Positions 33,569-47,511 of a stretch of DNA of 64,000 bases are shown in pieces. The translations under genes and the position numbers were made by a program. The stretch comes from Ganoderma boninense. Taxonomy: Eukaryota > Basidiomycota > Agaricomycetes > Polyporales > Polyporaceae. The stretch is from contig CM035311.1 in assembly GCA_002900995.3 (NCBI GenBank), positions 1,984,001 to 2,048,000 of the forward strand, read 5' to 3'. The notes beneath the pieces were generated by a model, which worked only from the letters and a program-made list of their open reading frames with translations, made no database searches and was not told the origin of the DNA. Positions within the stretch are counted from its first letter, which is position 1; each line of letters begins with the position of its first letter.

Positions 33569-36500
33569 ATGTCTCCGCCGGTGGCTCAGGAAGGTGGGCA
33601 CGAGTCCGTTCCCGCTGCTAGCCACTGCGAAGCTGATCTCCTCATGTTTCGGCATCGGTCAGAGCTGCCTATCCTGGAGGCCGTCATCAAGTGTGTCCTT
33701 TCCAGACTTCTCCTTGCTTCCCTCGCCTCCGTTCTGATGTCCTTGGCGTGCCGCCCCGCGCCCTCCGTCTGCCCTCCAGCATCCGGAACCGCCTTACAGC
33801 ACTCAAGAAGAACAGAGGCGAGTTCATCAAGCCCTCGGACGTCAACCAGCTGTACCAGATGATCGTCAAGCAAGGTCGGTTCCCCCTTCTCCCATCCCGC
33901 GATCGCACTCATAAATTCAAAATCTGCCATGCCAATCTCACGCGCACACCACCCCCGCCCGGACGGACCGCTCTCTGCTCGATGCCGTTTGGCCGCCTGC
34001 CTCATGTTTCGCGCATCGCTGCTGTCGCCGATCCGTACCCGCCAGTCACGCACCTCAACGAAGTCCGCGATGATCACACCACCTACAACAACCGGTTGGA
34101 CACGACCCTCGCCGACGTCTTCAACCTCCTCTCCCTCTTCTTCCTCACCATCGGCAAGACGCGGGAATGCCCGGCTACGTACAGCCAGATCGCGAGTATG
34201 CGGGTGAGTCCCCAACGCTATTATTTGTTGCCTCTCTGGGAATGCGTGAGTTGTGCCCTCCAATTACTAAGGGACCAAGCGGCCCTACTCGCCGAGGGCA
34301 ATTCAACGTCGTCATTCGTGGCGAACGTTAGGATTTGTCTAAGAAAAGCACATTCTCAGGGATCTCGAGGCCTTCTATGTACGCGACGAAGGTTTTGAGC
34401 CTGCCTGTGCGACGTAATGTAGTCGCGAAAATCACGATACACAACGACTTCTGCCGCGTCGGCTGGAACGCCACATTCCATTCGAAGGAAACAATTCAGA
34501 CTTTGTCACGGCATGCCTGTGCCTGCAAAGACTGCATTGTCCTCTCGACGGCCGTACCGAATATCATGGTGTTCATGATGAAGGAACAGACACGATTTTG
34601 ATGATACCATTGTTAGTATCATCTCCATTCATTTAATCTCTCGGCGGCGTCTCCGAGCTGCACGGGCTGTCGAGACAGCACAGTTTCGAGACAGAACACT
34701 GTCTATTGATCTCTCGCACGTTGTGGACTGGTATCTCCTCGGGGGATGATCCAATTCGACTGCGAAGGTGTTAGATGGGTTCGCCGAATGGTGTTCCTGC
34801 GCCAGAATAGCGCGCACTTGCTCATGAACCGCTTCTGTCGTCCCGAATACCGATGTACGCGACCGAGCGAGATAAGGCCGCGCTGATCGCGACGACCGTG
34901 GGCTTGCCCAGGTCGTACACGTACAAGCTTGTTCCTGCCAATCACATCAGTCGGAGCCTTTGTGTGGGTTCTGGCGCACGCGCGACCGTATTCCGGAACC
35001 CAGGCGATTGCCATACTATGACGATCTGCGACCAGGAAGATGTTGGTCCCTATGATTAGTCGTCTCGCTTCAAGGGTGCTGGCGCCTTCCGTGCCGTCTG
35101 TGGCTTTGCGGTTCGGAAGAACGGGCGAGGAACCGATGTCTGTGCTTTGTTTGGGATAGTGAGGGGCGTTGCAGCCAGGTTGAACCAAAACAGTGGGTAT
35201 AAAGAGGCCCGCAGGTGTGGACAGACTGCAAAAATTGTCCCGCCATGCGACTCTCGTTTTTCATCACCTTTCCCCGGATTGTGTCGTCATGTTGCGCTCC
35301 CGCCCAAAATGCTCCTCGGTATCACCGACTAGCAATGCTAACTGTCTCATGCCAGGGTATCCTTGACCACATGGACGAGTCTGGGGTTTATAACGAGTCC
35401 GACCTTGCTCCTTTCCATCGACGGCTGGCTGAGCTGCGGTAAGTCTTGTGGTTCAATTTTGAAATTGCTAGCATTGCGGTCTTTGTTTCGCACGACTTGT
35501 CTGTTCTGTGTTGAGGAGCAACCGTCGCAGACCAGACAAATCGCGAATCATGGTCGCCATCTGTCTAACCGCCAATACTCAACCTGTCTTACAGGAATAT
35601 TGTGCAAGCCGATGTAGAAAGTGGGAAGCACCCTCCCGCAATGACCAAGTTGCTTGAGCGGCAGCTCAATGAATGCGGTGAGTGGCCATACTTGACCATT
35701 TTGCTAGTTTCATGCGGTCTATACTCCGCCTTGCCGAATACCTTTGTTGTGCATCGCTGCTTGTACGTCATGTTGTCTCTTGGAGTTCTGATCTCACAGG
35801 TGCTTTTGGAACTCCAATCATTAGTCCATATCACCCTGCTCTGGCTGTCATAAATCCTGAAGGTTGCACTCTCGTTTCCAGGTCCTCCCCCCTTTGGCTA
35901 AATCATACTTGTTTCTGGATGTTGACAATCACCGTCATGCAGATAACCTCCTCCGCAAGCTGCTGGACTCGCTCTCCGTTCTCTCGCCAGAGCTTATTCC
36001 TATACATGAACGTTTGGTGAACATTCGTCGGCAACTGGTTGCACTGGCCGCTAAGGAGACCGCACGGGAGGTCGCTTTGGCGCAAGCGAAGGCTGAACTA
36101 GGACTTGACGGCAAGAGCAAGTCCGTGCGTGCAGAGCTGGATGGTTCCGTAAGCGAACCAAACTCCAAGACGCCGACACGCGAGAGCACGCCGACTCCCA
36201 AAGCCACATCTCTAGACGCACAAAGCAGGGACAAGGATGGCCTCCGCGTCAAGGCTGAATTGAAGCCCATCCAAGAGGAGTTGCGAAAAATTGACTCGTT
36301 GAGTTTATCTCCTTTTCCCATTGTCACAAGAATCTTACCGCCAGACCTTTTTCTAATCACTTCCACCACACGGGCACGCCTTCACGCACTATACAGGAAA
36401 CGGGTGGATGGCAAGTTCCTGGGTCCAGGAGGCATGGTACCTGCGTCCCAGGCAGTTTGCTCTTCTCTCCTCGAGGAGTGTTTCGACATTGTACAAGAGA

Positions 36501-37440
36501 TTCGAGCGCAGGACGAGTCGAAGAACGTTGCCTCATCGCTCAGACCCATCTACGACAGATTAAGCGAGATACGGAAAGAGCTTGAGCAATTGGTGCGTAC
36601 GCGTATCCAGCGCGTTTTCAATCGGACTTCGGTACGCAAGCTCTGTGCTGACGCGCCGTCGGCGTTTGCTACGGGTAGGTCCTGACACACAGATGGAGCC
36701 TCCGCGAGACGGATTTGTGGAACTACAGCCTCAGTCTCCAAGAAATCGACAAGATGCGTGTGGATGGCAAGTTCGTCGACGCGGAGGGTAACCGGCCAGA
36801 AGGACAATACGTGGGTAAAATCAGTGTCTCTGTTCGCCGTTGATTCTAACTTGAAGGAAATAGGTCCTGCTGTATCTCCTTCGTCGATGTTATGGCCTCA
36901 TCTACCGGTTGCTTTCGTCAAGCGAGCCTGTGTCTGAGGAGCTGATGCCAATAGTCAGTAGTCTGTTCTCTGACCTTTCTGAGTGTTCATTGATGTCGAC
37001 TCCTCCTAGGCAAACAAGCTCTCGACGGTGAAGAAGTGTCTCAACGAGGTTCTGAAGTATGGAGGCCCTTTCAGCCCTCGCGACCTCTACCCAGTACGTG
37101 CCTGCCTCCGTCGGCCCACGCCTGACCGTGATGTTGACCATAACTATAGTATCAGCTTGCGCTGCACCAGATAGACTCCATGCGCAAGGAGGGCAAGTTC
37201 GTTGGCATAGATGGGACCATTCCTGAGGGCCAAGGTATTGTCATGGCTCATCTCAACGAATGCCATGAGCTCCTCGAGATGGTAAGATGATTTTCGTTCA
37301 CTATCGGTTCAACCCACCCAACTAATGCTCTGCGATCTCCACAGCTCAAGGAGTCGATGGACGATGCCGAGGAAGACGACTACATTGACGGTGACGAATA
37401 CGACTTCGACGATCCGTCGTCAGAAGAGGAGCAGCAGTAA
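33569..37440 (+). CDS. DUF2408-family fungal protein
   Basis: Twelve exons: 33569-33690, 33780-33874, 34046-34203, 35356-35438, 35595-35677, 35943-36297, 36397-36592, 36679-36810, 36864-36953, 37010-37093, 37150-37281, 37345-37440; 541 aa. Recognised as the fungal DUF2408 family: DVFNLLSLFFLTIGKTRECP, YSQIASMR then GILDHMDESGVYNESDLAPF, then the repeated module KxRVDGKFxGPGG (KRVDGKFLGPGGMVPAS; KMRVDGKFVDAEGN; SMRKEGKFVGIDGTIPEG) each followed by conserved helices (YGLIYRLLSSSEPVSEELMP, AHLNECHELLEM). The end is acidic (DDAEEDDYIDGDEYDFDD). Molecular function is not known to me. Intron 3 is 1,152 nt against a local norm of 50-90. The first exon and start are the least certain. Confidence 0.85.
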
Positions 37441-37957
37441 CCATGCGGGCTTTGGGGACATCTGGGCTGACTCGGTAACTGTAGGGCAGTGTGCGTGATC
37501 GCCGTTTGTCATAAAACGTTTTCCCACTGTACGAGTGCACCATTATACTAGAGGTTTTGGACGGAACAACGTGTTCCTTTCCACACTCGTACAGCTATGA
37601 TTCCTCTGCAGTAGAAACGCGTCATGCAAAGAACATATGACATGAAGGCCAAGACTCGCATGAACGGTTAATTACTCTGATCAGTGAGGTAAGGACCTTC
37701 CCAGTCGCGCGAACCTCGTGCCAATAGACAACTTAGACTGTACAGCGCTAGCAAACGGAAGATTTCGCACCTGCTTAACTGTCTACTCACACAAACGCTT
37801 CCACGATTTGATATGCATGGCACGCATAACCGTTTTGCGATTAGGCAACTACTTATGCATAGTAAGGGATCCATTGTCTCTACGGCGCATGAGAGACATG
37901 GTAGCGGGGTAGGATATGCGGTGCTAATAACATTTTATCGCCGGTCTACCGTCTAGC
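37441..37957. other. Convergent 3' flanks
   Basis: 517 bp between the DUF2408 and ATP synthase alpha stop codons; AT-richer than its surroundings. No gene seen. Confidence 0.6.
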
Positions 37958-40121
<2,164 letters not shown>

Positions 40122-40303
40122 GGTGTGGGGAGAGAGAAGGAAGGTGAGAGAGAGTGGGATGTCGTTGGCCGTAGGGTCATCCCGGGGCACTTGTCTCCCC
40201 CTTACATAACTCTTTTTCGGGCGCCGCCCCAATCCGCCCATTCCGGCTTTTCCGAACCGTCCTCGCCCTACGGTCCCCGCCGTCACTCTCGTCCGAGTCG
40301 GCA
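40122..40303. promoter_or_regulatory. Bidirectional promoter, ATP1 / bL21m
   Basis: Only 182 bp separate the two start codons, and both products act in mitochondria. The gap must hold both core promoters. It is purine-rich on the left half and pyrimidine-rich on the right, fitting divergent starts. Confidence 0.65.
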
Positions 40304-40822
40304 ATGGCTTCTCTCCTGCGACGTGCGTCCTCTCTCTCCATCGCCTCTATCTCCAATGCTCATGTCTCCATTCGTCCCACAGCAACCCTGCGCGCCGCCG
40401 CAACCCGCGCTCTGCACACGCAGGCCGTGTCCTCGCCTGCCTCCGCACCAAATGCCCTCTCCCTCATCCGCGCACAACCGTCACAGTACATTATCGCCAG
40501 CCTGGCTGGAAGAAAATACCTCCTCACGCCTCGCGACCTCCTCACGGTGCCACGTCTCAAAGACGTAAACGTCGGCGACGTCCTCAAGCTGTCCGACATA
40601 CACGAGATCGGCTCGCACGACTACACGCTGCGTGGCAACCCCACTATACCCCCAGAGCAGGTCCATGTTCAGGCGACGGTCGTGGAGCACACAAAGGGCA
40701 GGATGGAGGTCATCTTCAAGAAGAAGAGGAGAAAGGGCTACGAGCGTACAGTTCATCACAAGCAGACATACACCCGTTTGCGCATTGGTCCTATTGACAT
40801 CGTAGAAAACCCTTCATCATAG
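40304..40822 (+). CDS. Mitochondrial large-subunit ribosomal protein bL21m
   Basis: Single exon, 172 aa. N-terminal presequence rich in Arg/Ser/Ala (ASLLRRASSLSIASIS, TLRAAATRALHTQA) then the bL21 fold: SLIRAQPSQYIIASLAGRKY, LLTVPRLKDVNVGDVLKLSD, TLRGNPTIPPEQVHVQATVV, and the basic family motif FKKKRRKGYERTVHHKQTYT ending with RLRIGPI. bL21 binds 23S-type rRNA in the large mitoribosomal subunit. Yeast counterpart is Mrpl49. Pairs head-to-head with ATP1. Confidence 0.94.
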   Translation: MASLLRRASSLSIASISNAHVSIRPTATLRAAATRALHTQAVSSPASAPNALSLIRAQPSQYIIASLAGRKYLLTPRDLLTVPRLKDVNVGDVLKLSDIHEIGSHDYTLRGNPTIPPEQVHVQATVVEHTKGRMEVIFKKKRRKGYERTVHHKQTYTRLRIGPIDIVENPSS

Positions 40823-40903
40823 CATTACTCGCGTTTATGGATCTCTTAGCATAGCATACATGGCATACTAATCTAATGACCGCTTCAAGAACTCGTCCAG
40901 ATG

Positions 40904-43900
40904 TCATATCTCACCCTCCTCAGGAGTCTCAGCACGCGGGGGCGGCTCGACAGGTTCCGCTTTCGCTGGCGGGGCCTCCGGGGGAACACTGTACCGTGCC
41001 CTCTGAAACCAGCGGAAATATGTAAGCTGACGACGGTATAAGCACGTAAAATAAACGGGATACTCACCTTTTGTTCCCGCTCATCATACGACCGGTCCTC
41101 GTACGTGCCACGGTCGCGTTTCTCGCGCGGATCTTGCTCGCGGTACGCCGAGTCGCCTCGCTCTCGCTCCCTGTATGGCGGCACGCTGTCCTGGCCGCTG
41201 TAGCCGTCATCCCAATCACGCGTGCTTCTGTGCTCAGCCCGCCGACGGTCATCCCTTTCGTGGTCGCGGTGTCGAGAGGACCTGCTGTAGTAGTCGCGGT
41301 CCCGATCCCTGTCCCGGTCACGTTCGCGCTCCCTGTCCTTGTAGTACTTGTCCTTGGAGTAGTCGCGGTCCCGGGCGTACTCTCTATCGGCGTGGCGCGC
41401 ATGGCTGCCCTCGTGGTCATGCGTTCTTCGGTCCCGATCCCGATCGCTCCTGGTGTCACGGTCATGGTACCGCTCGCGTTCCGAGTCCCTGTCGCGGTCA
41501 CGGTCCCGGTGGTCCTTATCCTTGTCCTTGTCCCGGTCGCGCTCGCGTTCACGATCGGCATCCCGCTCCCGCTCTCGCGCTGGCTCCCTCCTTCGGCGGC
41601 TCGTGGTGGAACCACCGTCTTCGGACGCTTCACGTTCGCGCTCTCGCAAGCGTTCCTGTGAATGTGCGACACGGAGATGAGTACAGACAACTTACAAGCA
41701 ACACCTCCCGTGTCAACCTGCCTTCTGCCTCTTGACAAACTTGGCGAAAGCCGCCTTCCGTCCCTCGTCGTCGTCGATGGCCTTGTACTCGGGGAGTTCC
41801 TGCATGAAAGGAATGGCCTGCGAAATTGTCCTGATTAGGATATAATTTCTAGCCATATCCACTGGATACTCACCTCCTCGTAGGGCAATGCGGCATCATG
41901 AAGCTCGGGCACCTTTTTAAGGGCGTAGCGAAGGTCATCTTGAAGGTGACGCTGTTTCCGTTCCGCTCGGCGCTTCTCGTCTGCCTGCTTCTTGACAGCG
42001 ACATCGTGCAGCTGCAACAACGATTAGCTGACGCATCGTTAACAATCCTGTCACAATACATACGGAATGATAGATTTCGCTCAGATCTTCGTCCGTTAGT
42101 GTCTTCACGCTTTCGTCCGAGTCTGCCTTCACAATATCCACAAACTCCTCCTCGGTTGTCTCCGGGCCGACCTCGAATGCTTTCGGTGCTGCTGCCACTC
42201 CGTCAGCAGGAGCATCGTCGCTGTCTTCCTTCATCTTGTCCTCCAGGGCCTTGTTGTACCGCTTGATAGCGCCTTCCGCAATGCCAATCTTGGTATCAAG
42301 TTTTTGGTCGAGGGCATCGACAACGTCCCAAAACAACTCAATCGGGTTCGAACCGGGGTTCCCCAGCATGTCCAGGTAGCGGTTGTCGGTCGCGAAACTG
42401 GGGTAGACCTCCTTCCACTTGGTACGGGCTTTGATTTCACCGGATTTCACAAGCTCATTCAAACATTCCTGTATGGCATTAGATGAAACGCCCCTTCCAT
42501 CCCGAAGAGTGATGACAGCCGGCTCACCCTGAAGGCTTCTCTAGCCTTGCGTTCTCTGCGAGTTTTCTCAACTTGACGCCGCCGCATTTGCTCCTCAAAC
42601 TCACGCTCACGCACACGGCTGTAGTCCTCGAAGGCCAGTAGGATATCTAAGGTCGGGAGCTTTTGCAGCTCGTCGTCATCCTTCCATTCGTCGGAGTCGA
42701 TCACCATATGATGCGCTTGCCGCCACTTGGTGAGGACGTCCACGTCCAGACGCTTGAATAACGCTACAATCTTGGAGATGCTGCGTGCACGGGCAGCGCG
42801 ACTTTCTTGCTGGAAAGACGAGCAAATTCGGTGAGTGTGTGTCATACGTCATCCGATCACAATAACCACACACCACTTCACGCTGCTTGAGCTCAGCTAC
42901 GTACTCCTCGAAGACGAGCTTCCGTTCAGCCTCAATCTTGGCCTGCTGCCAGATAGGGTGCTGAGCGAAGACCTTGTCAGCAGTCACGAAGGTCGTGTAG
43001 TGGAACACGTTGGGATTCCCTTTGAGCATGTTACGCAGGGAGGGTCGGAGCTTGGATAGGCGAGCATCTCGTTCCTCTTGTTCCTTCGCCTTGAGCCCAT
43101 CAACGTACTGAATGTGATGGTCTCAGCATATGGAATTCGGGGTACATATGAACTAAGAGACGCACCTTCTGCCATGCAGCTTTTTTCTCCGCCAACGTGT
43201 TTAGCGCTTTGTAGAGGGGATCGGTGATGATGGCTCTCATGGTTTGGTCCCACGTCCAGTTCGCATCAACCCCTGCTTTTCTAAGCAAATGTACGAATGC
43301 CTTCTCGCCTTCTTCCACGGTAACAAATCCATTGTGGGGGATGACTGGATCATCAGGCAGGTTGGGGCGCGCGGGGAGCACGCTCGACGGGGCGAAGGGC
43401 AGCCCACCGGTGTGATGGACCACCGCTCCGTTCTGGCCGTTGAGTTGCATTTGTGGCTGGGGACCGGGCGGGAATGAGGATGGGTCAGTCCCGGCGAGAG
43501 CGTTGGGAGCACCTTGTGTCGGCGGGGCCCCGCCTACTGCGGTAAAACCTCCCGGTGCGGTAGTGGGACTATGGCGGGTCAGTGAGCCACTGGGGGACGC
43601 CAAGAGAAGATATATGCGTACACAAGTGATGAGGCTGGTTGAGGGGCAGCCTTCCCTTCTTTCTCAACCTTCTCTAGAAGCAAGAGCAACTCATCTGGCA
43701 TATCCCATTTCGACTCCTTCGTCTCAGTCTGTGAATATGTTATGGCGAGACGTCAACCCTGTCAGTTGAGAAGAGAACACACGTTGTAGTAATATTTGCG
43801 TCCTCCAGAGAAATACTCCTTCCATCTTGTCTGATTGAGGGCTTTCTGCAAACGCAAGAAACACGTTCCATAAGAAGCCCAGGATAGATCGATACCATAC

Positions 43901-44119
43901 ACACCTCGAAGGGAGTTTTCAGATCTATGCGACAGGGTCAATGCTAGAAGTGACGTTCCACATGTGTTCACTCACCATCTGGCTTTTCCCATACACTCTC
44001 CCTGGAGTTGGTGTTGAACCAGTAAGTACGACCCTCAGGGTTGCGGTGCTCCGTCTACACATGAATGAGAAGAAACAATCATGGGTTTGAGGAGGAAGAA
44101 AACGGACCCAAACGTTCAT
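40904..44119 (-). CDS. PRP40: Pre-mRNA splicing factor Prp40 (WW and FF domains)
   Basis: Thirteen exons: 44119-44108, 44054-43976, 43924-43905, 43845-43783, 43728-43622, 43568-43166, 43107-42874, 42809-42528, 42468-42064, 42011-41874, 41817-41722, 41655-41068, 41002-40904; 841 aa. U1 snRNP protein bridging 5' splice site and branch-site factors. Two N-terminal WW domains (TEHRNPEGRTYWFNTNSRES; TRWKEYFSGGRKYYYNTETK), a Pro/Gly-rich linker, then FF domains (EKAFVHLLRKAGVDANWTWD; RLDVDVLTKWRQAHHMVIDS; FVDIVKADSDESVKTLTDED; IPFMQELPEYKAIDDDEGRK). The C-terminus is an Arg/Asp/Glu repeat region (ERDRDRDRDRDYYSRSSRHR) like metazoan PRPF40/SR proteins, absent in yeast. Intron 11 has a GC donor. Confidence 0.93.
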
Positions 44120-44300
44120 CCTAGTCTCGCTCTTGGCCGTCTGTGCGAGCTCGTGTACCGCAGATCAAAGGGGTCGAGCGAAGTGGAGGGCGTGAAGGAC
44201 AAGAACAGAACAGACCCCGAGAGAGCATAGACGCCCCCACCCTAAGACACCGTCACACGGGCGTCTATCACGGGCGTTTGCGTACTGTTGCGGTCACGTG

Positions 44301-44435
44301 GGACAGGCCAGTTCGATGCCATGTCACACATGCCGTGGACCTGTCCAACAACGAGACAGTCACGTTCGGTTGAATGCTGCTCTGTATGTTTCGGACATAG
44401 GGACCAAGACATGGACAGGTCAGTTCGATTCCATT
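44301..44435. repeat. Three copies of a GGACAGGYC element
   Basis: A 22-bp direct repeat occurs at 44301-44322 and 44413-44434 with 20 identical positions (GGACAGG[CT]CAGTTCGAT[GT]CCAT). A third, inverted copy of its first nine bases (GGACAGGTC on the minus strand) lies at 44338-44346, so copies 1 and 3 could form a hairpin. Between Prp40 and the cellulase gene; function unknown. Confidence 0.5.
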
Positions 44436-45357
44436 CCGTTTGCAACACGCAAGTTCTCTTGAAGTTGCTTGGAGTTGACATTTTCGTTCTAAAGGGTTCG
44501 CATACGTCTAGCTGGCGTAAAACGGTTCTGCAACATTGACGGCTTGTATGAACTCGCCTCATCATGATGCTCGCCCACATTCGCCTGTGCCGCATTGGCA
44601 AGTCTCAAGCTGCCAATGATCGAAGAGGACCAAGTTCAAGCAGTGCATGGCTGGAAGAAACATGGGGTCGGTTAGACCCTCCTTCGATACGTTGAGCCTA
44701 ACGCGTTGGTTTTAGGGACTTCTACTGCATATGGACACAGTAGGCGTCCCAAGCTGCATTTAACGTCTGCTTTTGCCCTACAAGGCGTCATTCTGCGACC
44801 CTTTTCCACGTTTGGCGCTAGTACTTCTCGGGTCCACCAGAGAGGCTCGAAAACGACTCAAGTCTGCTGCAACAAGTCAGTTCTTTCCGTTGTAAAGCTG
44901 GTCGCACGCAGCCATGCGGCGTACACCCTCATATGATTCAGATGGTGATGGTGAGTGGCGTGCAACATGTATTCCTTGAATTCTTCCTCAGATCCAGAAG
45001 AGCTTCCCTGTGCGGCCAACGGCGAAATACCCCTTGTTCGGTGAGTCTAAGTTCCAGAATAGCTGGAATGAATGGTGTTCAAAGTTTGAGTCCAGTTTCC
45101 GACGGCGAATTCGATTCGGGCCAAATAAGCTCTGGCGATAATAGCCTGCCGTCTAAAAGTCAATCGCCCGTTGTACCTTTATTGCATGCTACCGCTACGC
45201 ACCTTGCGTCGTGGAGTATGTACATCTGCCGTACAGTCCGTCTGAATGCGTATCGTGTTTCTGTCATCTGGTTTGAATCTTTGATATCATTCTCTCCTAT
45301 GGTATCGGTGCTGAAAGGAGGGTCTTCGGTAACTGTCATTACCCAGGCGGCGTGGTG

Positions 45358-45363
45358 GTGGGG
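45358..45363 (+). promoter_or_regulatory. Possible Cre1/CreA repressor site
   Basis: GTGGGG matches the SYGGRG consensus bound by fungal carbon-catabolite repressors, about 650 bp upstream of the GH7 start. A six-base match is weak evidence on its own. Confidence 0.25.
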
Positions 45364-45943
45364 TTAGTGGAGTCACAAGTCGGTAAGCTGGCATGATGCT
45401 CACCTTTGTCACCCGAGAACCGAATTTTAACCGTTCTAAACTTGACATCGTCGAGGACTTAGGAATGCGTGCAAATACGCAAGCGGGAGAGCTATTCATA
45501 GATGCGGAACCCGGGGTTAAATACTCCACAGCGGCGTCGGTGATGCAGGTGCTTCTCCAACATAGCTCAAGTTCCGGGTTAGTCGATATCTTCGACGGAT
45601 GCTCGTCGGTCGCATTCGAACCGATTATACCACTTATATCACATCCGCACGCCCACATCTACCATGAACGCGCATGTCTTCCGCAATCATCGCTCCCTAG
45701 CGACGGCTACGTTTCTCTCATGTGCACCACGCCCTCGGGTTCTCTTCGGTTTGCTGGTCGTACCCTGCTCTGGTTCAAGGTCGTCTGGTCACTCTTCTTC
45801 ACAGCAGGTGGTCGGGACCATCTCGGTCACAGACTCCTTTGCCCTCGAGGCACGAACGGCACGAACGCAACCTTGGGGCATACGGAACCTGCTCAACATG
45901 GCTCCTAGCCCGCAGCAACCGGGAATTATCCGTCTACGGAAGG

Positions 45944-45949
45944 ATATAA
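45944..45949 (+). promoter_or_regulatory. TATA-like box of the GH7 gene
   Basis: TATAAC preceded by GGA, 73 bp before the ATG, a usual distance for TATA-driven secreted-enzyme genes in basidiomycetes. Confidence 0.35.
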
Positions 45950-46016
45950 CAGCAATGTTAAGAGGACCAGCCTCATCGACCCAGCAGTCGCTCTCTTCAG
46001 CAGTCAATCAACCAAC

Positions 46017-47511
46017 ATGTTCCCCTCTGCCGCCCTCCTCTCCCTCTCCTTCCTTGCGATCGCTTACGGTCAACAAGTCGGCACCCTCACTGTAGAGACG
46101 CATCCCAAGCTCAGCGTCTCTCAATGCTCGACCACGGGCAGCTGCCAGACTCTCCAGCGTTCGGTCGTGCTCGACTCCAACTGGCGCTGGCTCCATGAAA
46201 CGTCGGGCAGCACCAACTGCTACACTGGCAACACATGGGACGCAGCTCTGTGCCCTGACCCCGTCACCTGCGCAGAGAACTGCGCCCTCGACGGTGCTGA
46301 CTACTCTGGTGGGTCTCAAATTCAAAATGAGAATGTCTTCACCCACTCATAGATATCGACGCAGGGACCTATGGTATCACGACTAGTGGCAACGCCCTCA
46401 CTCTAAAGTTCGTGACCGACGGTCCCTACTCCACGAACATCGGCTCTCGCGTCTACCTGCTGGCCGATGACGATGAGAACTACGAGATGTTCAGCCTAAA
46501 GAACCAGGAGTTCACGTTCGACGTCGACATGTCGCAGCTCCCCTGTGGCCTCAACGGTGCCCTGTACTTTGTGGAGATGGACCAAGACGGAGGCATGTCA
46601 CGTTTCCCAAACAACAAAGCAGGTTCGAAGTATGGAACTGGTTATTGCGACACCCAGTGCCCTCACGACATTAAATTTATCAACGGCGAGGTGGGTTGAT
46701 GCCGTAGCAATTGCGTCGTTTATGTTAACTTAACTGCTTGCTTTCGACCCAGGCCAACATTCTCAACTGGACCAGCTCTGCAAACGACCCGAACGCTGGT
46801 AGCGGCCAATACGGGACATGCTGTAACGAGATGGACGTTTGGGAGGCCAACTCCAACGGCGCGGCCGTAACCCCCCACGTCTGCAACGTCCAGGGTCAGA
46901 CCCGCTGCGAAGGAACCGACTGCGGTGACGGCGACGAGCGTTACGACGGCATTTGCGACAAGGATGGATGCGACTTCAATTCGTGGCGCATGGGCGATCA
47001 GACCTTCCTCGGGTCCGGCCTCACGGTCGACACCTCCTCCAAGTTCACTGTGGTCACCCAGTTCATGACATCGGACAACACCACATCAGGCGCACTCTCC
47101 GAGATCCGACGCCTCTACGTCCAGAACGGCAAGGTCATCGCCAATTCGAAGACGACTATCTCGGGCATGGATTCGTTCGACTCGATTACCGACGACTTCT
47201 GCAATGCGCAGAAGACCGCGTTTGGCGACACTAACTCGTTCGAGAACCTAGGCGGACTTGCAACCATGGGTGAGGCGTTCGATCAGGGTATGGTCCTCGT
47301 CATGTCCGTTTGGGACGACCACGAGGCGAACATGCTATGGCTCGACTCTGACTACCCCACCGACGCCGATCCGTCCAGCCCCGGTGTCTCCCGTGGTCCC
47401 TGTGCCACGAGCTCCGGTGTCCCCGCCACCGTCGAGTCCCAAAGCCCTGGCGCGACGGTCATATTCTCCAACATCAAGTTCGGCCCCATCGGCTCAACCT
47501 ACTCTTCTTAG
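46017..47511 (+). CDS. GH7 cellobiohydrolase without a cellulose-binding module
   Basis: Three exons: 46017-46308, 46353-46690, 46753-47511; 462 aa. Signal peptide [17 protein letters not shown] with mature protein starting near [15 protein letters not shown]. Glycoside hydrolase family 7: [20 protein letters not shown], then [18 protein letters not shown], the catalytic motif [20 protein letters not shown] (Glu-x-Asp-x-x-Glu: nucleophile, assisting Asp, acid/base) and [20 protein letters not shown]. It attacks crystalline cellulose from reducing ends, releasing cellobiose. It ends right after the catalytic domain ([15 protein letters not shown]), so there is no linker or CBM1. Many Cys pairs indicate disulfides. 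Likely induced by cellulose and repressed by glucose; only weak promoter evidence supports this. Confidence 0.95.

Larger units (their letters stand above)
44120..46016. other. Long intergenic region upstream of the GH7 gene
   Basis: 1.9 kb without a convincing gene: promoter of Prp40 at the left, cellulase promoter at the right. Contains short direct and inverted repeats (listed separately), a small hairpin at about 44599-44624 (CATTGGCA / TGCCAATG), one Cre1/CreA-type site and a TATA-like box. Long regulatory regions are common for cellulase genes. Confidence 0.55.

Noticed and set aside
34703..35188. 161-codon minus-strand open frame inside the long DUF2408 intron
   Set aside because: No ATG near its 5' end, coding-like text shifts frame, and no family recognised; kept only as a finding about the intron.
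41071..41661. Long hydrophobic Val/Leu/Pro-rich open frame on the plus strand
   Set aside because: It is the antisense shadow of the Arg/Asp/Glu-repeat C-terminus of PRP40.
46953..47234. Second open frame within the GH7 gene
   Set aside because: Arg/His-rich out-of-frame shadow of the catalytic domain.
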